Source: Candidatus Thorarchaeota archaeon
GTDB lineage: Archaea > Asgardarchaeota > Thorarchaeia > Thorarchaeales > Thorarchaeaceae
Assembly: GCA_003345545.1 (NCBI GenBank)
Contig: PRDH01000003.1
Location: forward strand, 1-64,000
DNA length: 64,000 nt
Direction of reading: 5' to 3'
Both the position numbers and the translations under genes were made by a program. Shown piece after piece: positions 16,254 to 24,538 of this stretch (position 1 is the first letter of the stretch; each line of letters starts with the position of its first letter). The notes below the pieces were generated by a model. It worked only from the letters and a program-made list of their open reading frames with translations. It made no database searches and was not told the DNA's origin.

Positions 16254-18983
16254 TTGCTCTCAGAGGAGGAATCAAAGATTAGCAACATTGCGCTCGTTGT
16301 TGATTTGGACGATATCGATGCAAAAAATGCGTATGCGACGGGAGGAAAAGCCTCGAATCTATCTTTGCTGTCGAAATCAGGTTTCAGAGTACCCAAGGGA
16401 TTTGTAGTGACTACTGAAGCATATTCCAAGTTCATCGAATTGAATAACCTGAGCAGTCTGGCCAGTCAGTACCTCAAGGACGTCGCTCAGAGAGAGTCGG
16501 AGAGTTTTGGTCAAATCGCCGCAGACATGAGAAAACGGGTCGAAGAAGCAACTCTACCAGATGATCTTGTTGCTGCAGTGAAATCGGCATATGTGCAGAT
16601 GGGTTCAGGACCTGTGGCCATCAGATCTTCTGCAACTGCGGAGGATTTGCCTGACGCTTCATTTGCCGGCCAATATGATACTTCGCTCTACATAGAGGGC
16701 ATCGATGATGTTCTGAATCATATCAAGCATTGCTTTAGTTCGATGTGGACTGAACGAGCAGTTGCCTACCGTGAAGAGACCCATATTCCTCACGAACAGG
16801 TTCGATTGGCTGTAGTGATTCAATCAATGGTGAATGCAAGATGCGCCGGTGTGTTGTTCACAAATAATCCTCTGTCCGATTCCAATAACGAAATGATAAT
16901 TGAGTCCAACTTCGGTCTTGGCGAGTCTGTGGTATCTGGATATGCAGTCCCCGATAGATATGTGGTGTCGAAAGGTACTTCCAGACCGAGGGTGTATTCC
17001 CTAATCAGTCGGGAAATAGGCTCTAAGGACATCATCGTTGAGAGAGCATCGATTGGAGAGGGTGTTAGGCGGTCAAGCATAGGGTTTGAGATGAGCCAAC
17101 AATCATCGCTAGATGATCGGGAGGTCATCAGATTAGCTGAAATGGGAGATTCGATTGAGGAGTTCTTTGAATCGCCTCAAGATGTAGAGTGGGCAATTGA
17201 CCAGCAGGGAGAAATCAATCTCCTGCAATCCCGTCCAATAACAGCTAAGGCAAGAATAATGGGCAAAGAGAAGGACGAGATCTTCTGGACTCGAGGATAC
17301 GCCGACGATTACTGGAACGATCCCGTAACGCCTCTATTCTACAGCCTGCTTGGGGACCAGATAACATACATTGTGAACATCGAAGCCAATGCAGTAATGG
17401 GCTACAAGAATATGCCCGATACGCTTCTCAAGCTCTACAAGGGACATGCCTACTTCAATCTTGACGTGCTTCGCACTAAGGTCGTGAACGAGATGCCGCC
17501 ATTCATCAGATCAGACGATGTGATGAATTACTTTCCGGAGGGAGCTGGACCGTACGGCAAGGATACCATGAGGAAACTCCCCTTTGCCCTCCCAACGAGA
17601 ATCATGGCCGAGATTCGAGTGATGCTACTTGATGGCGATGGTAGCATGACAAAGACAAACTCGGTCTACGAGAAATGGACAAAAGAAACCTTCGATCCAG
17701 CATGCAAAGTCTTTGACTCAAAGCTGGCAAGCCTAAAGGAAAAAGGCACCCTAGAGGACTATATGGAGATTGCAGATGAGCTTGACAAGACGATGATGCG
17801 TCACTTCAGAATGGTGAGGTACGGCCTTCCTGTTCATACCCTTGGCATGAATCTGATTACTAATTATCTGCTGAAACGATGGCTGGGCGAGAAGGCTGCA
17901 ACCACGCTGTATCCTATCCTTCTCTCCGGTCTCAAACACAAGACCCGCGAAACCAATAGGAGAATCGATGAACTCGCCGCAATCATTCGAGATAGTCCTG
18001 AACTCACGAGTATCCTACAGGACATTCCTTCTCATGAGCTTTTGAGTCATTTCCGAAGACATCCTGAGGCTAGTTCTCTGTTTGTAACGAAGTTCGACGA
18101 GTTCATGGTTGACTTGGGTGACCGTGGATTCACGAGAGAGCCATACTTCCCGAGATGGAGAGAGCATCCAGCATATGTTTTTGATATATTGAAATCCCTT
18201 GTGTCTGAGGGTCCAAGAGATCTGAAGGCGGGAGAAGAAGGACTGGCACGTAAGCGTGCGAAAGCCGAGAAACTCGTGGTAGAGGTGATCGGTGCTCAGA
18301 GATATGGCCCTATCAAGAAGATGCTCTTCTCAACGATTCTAGGAATGGCAAGAACCTATGTTTGCTTCAGGGAGAATCAGAGGTTCAATCTTGACCGCTG
18401 GATTACTCGTGAGCGAAATGCATACCTTGAGATTGGCAAACAACTGGTCAAGGAAGGTTACTTTGAGGAGCCAAAACATGTGTTCTTCCTCTTTCGAAAC
18501 GAGTTGAGAGGAGTTATCAGAGGCAAATCCAAACTTGATAGAGAGAATGTCAAAAGCCTTGTTGCGGAACGCTACGAGGAATTCTTGAAGTGCGAGAACA
18601 TTACGCCCCCGAAGTTTCTGCATGGCGATAGAGAGTTCGATGACCCTATACCGACCTCTGCCGAGGGTTTCAGGGGCATGCCCGCAAGTCACGGATTGGT
18701 GACGGGGTATGTACGTGTGTTGGCGAGTGTTGAAGAAGTTCCACAGGTGCGAGCTGGAGAGATACTGATCGTGCCGCGAACAGACCCTGGGTGGACTCCA
18801 GTCTTTTCCAAAATAGGGGGCCTTATCACAGAAACTGGAGGAATTCTCTCTCATGGTGCAGTGGTCTCACGCGAGTTTGGCATTCCCGCTGTCACTAATG
18901 TGCGGAATGCCTGCCAGGTATTCAAAACAGGGCAAAGAGTGACAGTAGATGGAAACAAGGGGATTGTGCTTAGGCTTGATTAG
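16254..18983 (+). CDS. PEP/pyruvate-dikinase-like phosphotransferase (rifampicin phosphotransferase type)
   Basis: The 909-residue protein has an N-terminal ATP-grasp PPDK_N domain (GGKASNLSLLSKSGFRVPKG at about 30-49, then VAIRSSATAEDLPDASFAG). A long helical middle follows (about 335-800), and then a C-terminal swivelling phospho-His domain with H867 in GGILSHGAVVSREFGIP. The PEP-binding TIM barrel of PEP synthase is absent. This order (ATP domain, substrate domain, His domain) is that of rifampicin phosphotransferases, which move the beta phosphate of ATP to a small molecule. The real substrate in an archaeon is unknown. The start is uncertain: TTG at 16254, or a site after the AGAGGAGG at 16260-16267. 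It is paired with the AttH-like gene downstream. Confidence 0.85.
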   Translation: MLSEEESKISNIALVVDLDDIDAKNAYATGGKASNLSLLSKSGFRVPKGFVVTTEAYSKFIELNNLSSLASQYLKDVAQRESESFGQIAADMRKRVEEATLPDDLVAAVKSAYVQMGSGPVAIRSSATAEDLPDASFAGQYDTSLYIEGIDDVLNHIKHCFSSMWTERAVAYREETHIPHEQVRLAVVIQSMVNARCAGVLFTNNPLSDSNNEMIIESNFGLGESVVSGYAVPDRYVVSKGTSRPRVYSLISREIGSKDIIVERASIGEGVRRSSIGFEMSQQSSLDDREVIRLAEMGDSIEEFFESPQDVEWAIDQQGEINLLQSRPITAKARIMGKEKDEIFWTRGYADDYWNDPVTPLFYSLLGDQITYIVNIEANAVMGYKNMPDTLLKLYKGHAYFNLDVLRTKVVNEMPPFIRSDDVMNYFPEGAGPYGKDTMRKLPFALPTRIMAEIRVMLLDGDGSMTKTNSVYEKWTKETFDPACKVFDSKLASLKEKGTLEDYMEIADELDKTMMRHFRMVRYGLPVHTLGMNLITNYLLKRWLGEKAATTLYPILLSGLKHKTRETNRRIDELAAIIRDSPELTSILQDIPSHELLSHFRRHPEASSLFVTKFDEFMVDLGDRGFTREPYFPRWREHPAYVFDILKSLVSEGPRDLKAGEEGLARKRAKAEKLVVEVIGAQRYGPIKKMLFSTILGMARTYVCFRENQRFNLDRWITRERNAYLEIGKQLVKEGYFEEPKHVFFLFRNELRGVIRGKSKLDRENVKSLVAERYEEFLKCENITPPKFLHGDREFDDPIPTSAEGFRGMPASHGLVTGYVRVLASVEEVPQVRAGEILIVPRTDPGWTPVFSKIGGLITETGGILSHGAVVSREFGIPAVTNVRNACQVFKTGQRVTVDGNKGIVLRLD

Positions 18984-18994
18984 GAGTGACCAAC

Positions 18995-19960
18995 ATGGAA
19001 CCATTGACCCATCGACCAACATCGAGACATCATGAATGGAATGAGAGCTACTACTTCATCTTCTATGACAAGGACAACAACATTGGTGGCATGAGTAGAT
19101 TGGGTTTCAAACCCAACAAGAAGGAAGGTATGACCTTCTTTTTCTTGTTCTTACCAAATGGCTCAGTTGGAGCCTTCCATGCCAATGATGATGCTCACGC
19201 CTATCCACGAGCGCTGAAGGTCGAAAACGTTCATTATGACTATCAGGGTAGCGGCGAGTGGCACTACACATACGAAGGGCCGATGCTGATATTCGACCGA
19301 CCAAGGGATTTTGCACAGGTTCAGGAGAATCCGGAAGTCATCAGTGATTTGGTGGGTGCAAGAGTCGATTTGAGATACAAGGCTCTCAATGAAACCTATG
19401 AATACAGTAAGCACATGACAGCCAAATCTCTTGAGATTGGAAAGAAGACTGGTGACATGCATTGGGAGCAAATTGGTAAGGTCAGTGGCAGTATTAAAAT
19501 CGGCGAACGATCATTCACTATTGGGGAATGCATCGGGCAAAGAGACCACACATATGGAATTAGGGACTGGACTGGAGTAGGCAACTGGTTCTACTTCGTA
19601 GTCTGGTTCGATGAGAACCTTGCGCTGAATCCCGCTGCAGTTGTCTTGGATGATGGGCGAATCGGTTCAGGTGGCTTCATCTACAAGAATGGAGAGAATA
19701 TACCAATTAAGACCATCCGAATGCTCGAACACTTGTACGAAGAAGATGGTGTCTTCCCAATTTCGACAAAACTCGAAATAACTGATCAAAATGGCAAGAG
19801 GTATGTCCTCAGGGCTGCTCCGGGATCTATCGTGCCCGTGCCATTCGAGGGGAAAGATGGCAGTCTGTCTTATCTCATTCAATCCTTCGGCTCATTTCAG
19901 CTTGACGACTTGGTTGGAGGATATGGTTCCTACGAAGTCTTGAGAAGAGCATCAAAGTAA
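18995..19960 (+). CDS. AttH/CrtC-like lipocalin-fold protein
   Basis: The 321-residue soluble protein is dominated by beta strands and aromatic residues. It has the hallmark GQRDHTYGIRDW (near residue 180), which matches the G-x-R-D-H-S/T-x-G-x-R-x-W signature of AttH and hydroxyneurosporene-synthase-like (CrtC, DUF7064/7065) proteins. Members bind or hydrate hydrophobic isoprenoid-like molecules; catalysis here is not shown. AGGAGTGA lies five bases before the ATG at 18995, favouring it over a GTG nine bases upstream. It follows the dikinase stop by 11 bases, so both are probably in one operon and may act on one substrate. Confidence 0.75.
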   Translation: MEPLTHRPTSRHHEWNESYYFIFYDKDNNIGGMSRLGFKPNKKEGMTFFFLFLPNGSVGAFHANDDAHAYPRALKVENVHYDYQGSGEWHYTYEGPMLIFDRPRDFAQVQENPEVISDLVGARVDLRYKALNETYEYSKHMTAKSLEIGKKTGDMHWEQIGKVSGSIKIGERSFTIGECIGQRDHTYGIRDWTGVGNWFYFVVWFDENLALNPAAVVLDDGRIGSGGFIYKNGENIPIKTIRMLEHLYEEDGVFPISTKLEITDQNGKRYVLRAAPGSIVPVPFEGKDGSLSYLIQSFGSFQLDDLVGGYGSYEVLRRASK

Positions 19961-20022
19961 CGGAACACGACATGCTCGAAAATGTTAAACACAGGCAGCT
20001 ATAGAGCAGGGTGGCGAGAGTA

Positions 20023-20679
20023 ATGTTCGAATATGTCCAAGAAAGAGACCTATCAAGGCGACTTGAGCCGAGAACCATGGTCTATGTAATCACACATGGC
20101 GAGTATGATAGGGAGAACACGGGCAAGCTGTCTGAAAGAGGCAGAAATCAGGTCACGGAATTGGCCCATTCTCGTTTAGTCGTTGGCATACGAACGTTGT
20201 ACAGCTCCCCTGCAAGAGAAACTCTCGAGACATCAGTAATGCTGCGGAAGGAATTCGAATGCACGATGGAGAAGAAAGAATGTCTTGCAGATGTGAAACT
20301 GGGCTTTGGCTGGCAAGACACAGAACTGCTTAGAGAGAGAATTTCCCCGATGTGGAAAGATGAGAACCTTCGAGTCGAAAAAGGCGAGTCATTGGCCGAT
20401 GCTCGGGACCGAATTGGGGAATGTTTGAATGAGATTGGCGCTAGACATCGAGGGGACAGTGTTGCTGTAGTCAGCCATCCCTTCATTGCAACTCTATTCT
20501 ATTCACTTGTGACTGCAGCACCTCTTGATATCAATGAGTGGCTCATGACTGGATTTGCCTCCTGCGCAACATATGAGTATGCAACCTCTGGATGGTCGCT
20601 TCTCATGCCATCTGATAATAGCTTTCAGAGTAATCCATCATCAGTAGCTGATTGGTTGCCAGATAATGTGTTCGACTAA
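20023..20679 (+). CDS. Histidine phosphatase superfamily protein with altered RHG motif
   Basis: The protein of about 218 residues has the phosphoglycerate-mutase-like fold order. The catalytic motif is VYVITHGEYDRE (H25), followed by a second-shell Arg in SSPARETLET (R65) and a second catalytic His in VAVVSHPF (H152). The Arg normally found just before the first His (R-H-G) is Thr here (T24), so phosphate binding is probably altered. A role in dephosphorylating small molecules or proteins is possible but unproven. A GTG four codons upstream is an alternative start. Confidence 0.75.
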   Translation: MFEYVQERDLSRRLEPRTMVYVITHGEYDRENTGKLSERGRNQVTELAHSRLVVGIRTLYSSPARETLETSVMLRKEFECTMEKKECLADVKLGFGWQDTELLRERISPMWKDENLRVEKGESLADARDRIGECLNEIGARHRGDSVAVVSHPFIATLFYSLVTAAPLDINEWLMTGFASCATYEYATSGWSLLMPSDNSFQSNPSSVADWLPDNVFD

Positions 20680-20691
20680 AAAGAGAAAAGG

Positions 20692-20726
20692 TGTTGAAGC
20701 GCGACCTGAGCGATCGAACTTCAACA
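20692..20726. terminator. Inverted repeat between convergent genes
   Basis: TGTTGAAG (20692-20699) and CTTCAACA (20719-20726) form a perfect 8-base stem with a 19-base loop. It lies between the stops of two convergent genes (20679 and 20741). It could act as a two-way terminator or processing site; no T-run follows it. Confidence 0.4.
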
Positions 20727-20740
20727 ACCATCGTTATGCA

Positions 20741-23700
20741 CTATCTACGTCGATACATCGCACAGACTATGATGACCAAAGCAACGACTCCGCCGACTAT
20801 TATGTAGAGTGTTGTTGGATTTCCGCCTCCAGTGGTCGTGGTAGTAGTTGTGGTACCTGTTGTCTGTAATGCACTCGTATATGCCACAAAGACAGGATCG
20901 CAGAGTATCTCTTCGCCACCCCAGTTCTCATAGCCCGATGTCATGAAGAGCATCGACGCGTCTACGTTGAAGTTCGTCACAGAAGTGCCCGAACTTGACT
21001 CAAACATGACACTAAAGGCTCCTATCGGTGCGGTGGTTGATCCGGAGGTGTAGATTGTCGTATGATTATCGCCACCCCAGGTATATGGCAGCCCGCCCAT
21101 GGTGACATTCGCGAAGGGAGTGTCCTCAGCCCCAAACTGGTAGTATGAAGCCTCAAGACTGGCACCGTTGGTGTCGGTCACAGGACGCTGACCCGCAGTA
21201 TACGTTGTAGCCGTTCCGGTTGCAAGAACTCCGAAGAAGTTCACAGCCAAACTACGTCCCTCGAGAACTGAGTTGTCAAAGTCGTGGAGTGTCCATTCAC
21301 CAAACCGTTGATCCACCTTGAATGTCACTGCGTGATTCCATGTCTTGGGATCATCCGCATCGTATGAGGTCATATCTGCTGCGAAGGTGATGTCGAACGC
21401 CATCTCATCGATGGTAGCCTGAGTCACCCAATAGTCGAAACTCGTTGAGTTAAGACCAATGGAACCCTCATATGTTTCTCTGAAGTCCCAAGCACCTCTC
21501 AGGGCAGAAGAGTGCTCCACACGAAGCGGGTATATGGTCACATTGACATTGGAGATAGTTACGCCAAAATTCACGACAGTGTCAGGATTGACAATGACAT
21601 TGCCCGTGTTGTTGGTCGCACCGAATGGCCTCCTTAGCTCAACCTCGCCCACGCTGTCGATGAGCACGAGATGAGTCACTTCATCAGTAACTACCTGACC
21701 TCCGATGATGGTGAAATCTGGAGCACTCTCTGTTGGCCCTAGACCGTCATTGAAGATTAGGAGTCCTGCATATTCAGCACGGAAGTGTGCTAGAGTTGCC
21801 TGCGTATCGGACACAGCCACAAGAAAGTTCTGCGTCGTCCCCCAAGCAAACCACGTCGTTGACCATTTGCCTCCCTCGATACCCGGTAGGTTATCAAGTT
21901 TCAGAGTTCGATTCACGGACAACCATGATACGTACTCGTAGCCTGGCACAGGAATATCATTACCCATGTCAGCCCACAGCAAGTCCTGTATTGCAGCCAT
22001 TTCGCCTGTATTGAGTGAACTACCATCAGAGGCATGATACCAATAGAAGGTTTCATTGGCCTCATACCAGATATTCATCTCTACGACGCCCATCCAGTTT
22101 GTCGATAGGAACTCATCACCCGGAGCGCCAGGACTTGGGTCAAACCCAACTCCGACCGCCATTCCATTAATAGTGATGTTGCCCTCATCACTCCAATATC
22201 CAGTCCGCAATACGAAGTACTGATCTTCGGTGGTGTAGATGTTTCCGTCAAGGTCGATTGCACCATTGTCTGTCACTGTCCAGATTGGCGGTGTGTAGGA
22301 CGGAACTACGCCAAGACGAAGGTGACGTGGGCTCCAGAGCGTATTGCTCGAAATGTCAGCTTGGCGATACTCATCTGTCCAAGCGTCTACAAGTTCGGCG
22401 TATTGCGCAGGGGTGAGTTGCCCGCTGGTCACCAAGAATGCAGGATAGTCCCAAGCAGTTTCATTCCAGAAGCGAACATTCTGAATGAGTCCAATCTTTA
22501 CGGTTGCGGTCTCAATGACCATTGAGGGTGCTTCCGCGTTGAAGTTGAATAGTACCTTCAGAGTGCTCAGGTCCTCGCCCAGAACAGCCTCAAAAGTCGA
22601 CACAGTCAAGTCATTGCGAGGTATCACTACACTCCAGAGCAATGTACCACCTCTAAGATACATTGTGACTCTATAGTGTGAACTTGTAGTAGCATTACCA
22701 GTTTCGAAATCAATGACCATGGTGTGTGTTATCTCATACCTCCAATAGTGAGTCTCATTGCCGTCCATTCCAGAACCACTCACCTCAAGAGTGAAGTCCT
22801 TGACTTTCTGAGTGAGATTGAACAATGCACCTGCCTGGGGTTCATAGATAATTGATCCATTGAGTTCATTGATGTTTCTATGGACTATCAGCGTTAGATT
22901 GAGGGGTTCCCCCTGCTGGGCAATACTTGCAATATTGCCCTCCATGTCAAAAACAAATGCTTCGATGAATGCTGAGCGGAATGCCAGTTTCATTGTTTCT
23001 TTTTCAGTCACTTCAGGTCTCTTGTAGATAGGATCGCCATTTGCGTCAAGGACTGTCACCAGATCCATCTCAGGTCGGATGGTTCCGCCAAAGCCAAAGC
23101 TGGGATCAAGGTCAGTTTCATTGGTGAAATAGCCTCCCCACTGAATTCTGTGACTGCCGTCAAAGATGCCTGTGTATTCATCATTGAATACAAAATACTT
23201 GCTGATACTGATCGTCGAATTCTCAGTGACCGTCAGAAACGGGAACCACATACCAAGACCTCCGCCTAGGTCAAGCCAACTCCACGAAACATCAGGATAA
23301 CCAGCAAGGACATATGCGTCCGTCGCGTTGACCTTCAAAAAAATCCATGGGTAGAGATCCACTTCGGTTTCAGTCCACGCTACAGTATTATCAAAGAGTA
23401 CAGATTCACTGACGTTCAAACCCAAAGGCATTGTCCAGTTTTCTTTCACAAGATAGTCTGCATCCCAAGTCACTTGTGTGAACGGGATTAGGGTTGCTCC
23501 GATTTCTGCAGAAGACTTCATCCTAACAATGAATGTATCATTGACATCAGCGTAGTGGAGAATTCGATTGCTCTCGTCGATAATGTCGGCATAGTAATAG
23601 TCAGGCAATGAGAAGTCCAGTGGATTGACGGGCTTTCCAAAGCCAATGGGTGGTGTTGCATACTCTCCACGTGTTGTGGATGCTAGCCAAGATGGTGTTA

Positions 23701-24298
23701 CTGGCCTTCCTTCTGTATCAACAGCCTGCATACCCGTGTAGAAGATGCTGGGCACTATAGCTTCTTCATAGGTGATGGCAAAGACTACACGGTAGAAAGC
23801 GGGCTCTTCAGAATACTCTGAGTCCACACTGTCCAACGTTATGAAGTTAGCCTGCCTAGGTTCTTCAGCTCCGGGAACGTATACAAACGCCATGCTGTTC
23901 CATCTATCAGATGTAGCGTTATACTCGAGACCAAAGAAAGGAGCTCTTGGTCCTTCTCGAACGCCCCAAAACTGGACTGAATCAAGTTCACTTCCAACCC
24001 CAAGGAATGCCTTTGGGATTGTGATATTCACGAACAGGTCGTTACCGACAGCTATTCGATAGTTATTCGTGGCGATATCTGTCAGGTTGTCAGCATACCC
24101 AATCCAGATGCGCGGCTGTGGACCGAAAATCCATTCAGAGTGTTGATCTACGTTACTGAACTGCGTAACGTTATCCTCAACACGCCAGGCAATATGCATT
24201 AGTGCTTGACCTGCTGTCTGGGCTGCAATCGGAGTGACAGCACCTGCAAAACTCACCAGAAGTACTGAGATTATTGCGATTGTGCTTATCTTCTTCAT
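20741..24298 (-). CDS. Large secreted surface protein with C-terminal membrane anchor (S-layer candidate)
   Basis: The 1185-residue protein starts with a Sec signal peptide (MKKISTIAIISVLLVSFAGA; cleavage expected near the Ala-Gln-Thr after TPIAAQ). More than 1100 residues are acidic, aromatic and Asn/Thr-rich with many N-x-S/T sites. It ends with a Thr/Gly linker (TTTTTTTGGG), one membrane segment and a YRRR tail. This is the layout of archaeal S-layer or other surface proteins facing outward. No enzyme motif is seen. The ATG at 24298 has GAGGTGG upstream and gives a proper signal peptide; the longer frame does not. A TATA-like ACTATATACT on the minus strand near 24500 would imply a leader of about 170 bases. 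Confidence 0.8.
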   Translation of the reverse strand: MKKISTIAIISVLLVSFAGAVTPIAAQTAGQALMHIAWRVEDNVTQFSNVDQHSEWIFGPQPRIWIGYADNLTDIATNNYRIAVGNDLFVNITIPKAFLGVGSELDSVQFWGVREGPRAPFFGLEYNATSDRWNSMAFVYVPGAEEPRQANFITLDSVDSEYSEEPAFYRVVFAITYEEAIVPSIFYTGMQAVDTEGRPVTPSWLASTTRGEYATPPIGFGKPVNPLDFSLPDYYYADIIDESNRILHYADVNDTFIVRMKSSAEIGATLIPFTQVTWDADYLVKENWTMPLGLNVSESVLFDNTVAWTETEVDLYPWIFLKVNATDAYVLAGYPDVSWSWLDLGGGLGMWFPFLTVTENSTISISKYFVFNDEYTGIFDGSHRIQWGGYFTNETDLDPSFGFGGTIRPEMDLVTVLDANGDPIYKRPEVTEKETMKLAFRSAFIEAFVFDMEGNIASIAQQGEPLNLTLIVHRNINELNGSIIYEPQAGALFNLTQKVKDFTLEVSGSGMDGNETHYWRYEITHTMVIDFETGNATTSSHYRVTMYLRGGTLLWSVVIPRNDLTVSTFEAVLGEDLSTLKVLFNFNAEAPSMVIETATVKIGLIQNVRFWNETAWDYPAFLVTSGQLTPAQYAELVDAWTDEYRQADISSNTLWSPRHLRLGVVPSYTPPIWTVTDNGAIDLDGNIYTTEDQYFVLRTGYWSDEGNITINGMAVGVGFDPSPGAPGDEFLSTNWMGVVEMNIWYEANETFYWYHASDGSSLNTGEMAAIQDLLWADMGNDIPVPGYEYVSWLSVNRTLKLDNLPGIEGGKWSTTWFAWGTTQNFLVAVSDTQATLAHFRAEYAGLLIFNDGLGPTESAPDFTIIGGQVVTDEVTHLVLIDSVGEVELRRPFGATNNTGNVIVNPDTVVNFGVTISNVNVTIYPLRVEHSSALRGAWDFRETYEGSIGLNSTSFDYWVTQATIDEMAFDITFAADMTSYDADDPKTWNHAVTFKVDQRFGEWTLHDFDNSVLEGRSLAVNFFGVLATGTATTYTAGQRPVTDTNGASLEASYYQFGAEDTPFANVTMGGLPYTWGGDNHTTIYTSGSTTAPIGAFSVMFESSSGTSVTNFNVDASMLFMTSGYENWGGEEILCDPVFVAYTSALQTTGTTTTTTTTGGGNPTTLYIIVGGVVALVIIVCAMYRRR

Positions 24299-24538
24299 TA
24301 TTTCCACCTCACCAAGAACCAAGCGTGCTGTAGTCGTCCTTCCCAGTATGTCCTAGATTCGTACGAGGAGTTCTAAGAATTCGATCGGAGCGAGATGCTG
24401 GTTCTCGTTGTCTTGGTGTCTTCATCGTAGGTACTTTCCTAGTAACCTCTGATGGAAAAAACCGACGAACTGCAGTATAATGTATGCAACATCAGTATAT
24501 AGTATAATTGTGAATGAATCGTACACCCATTATGTACA

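Noticed and set aside
24480..24520. TATA-like box as certain promoter of the surface-protein gene
   Set aside because: It is about 190 bases from the ATG, so it stays a suggestion in the gene entry rather than a listed site.
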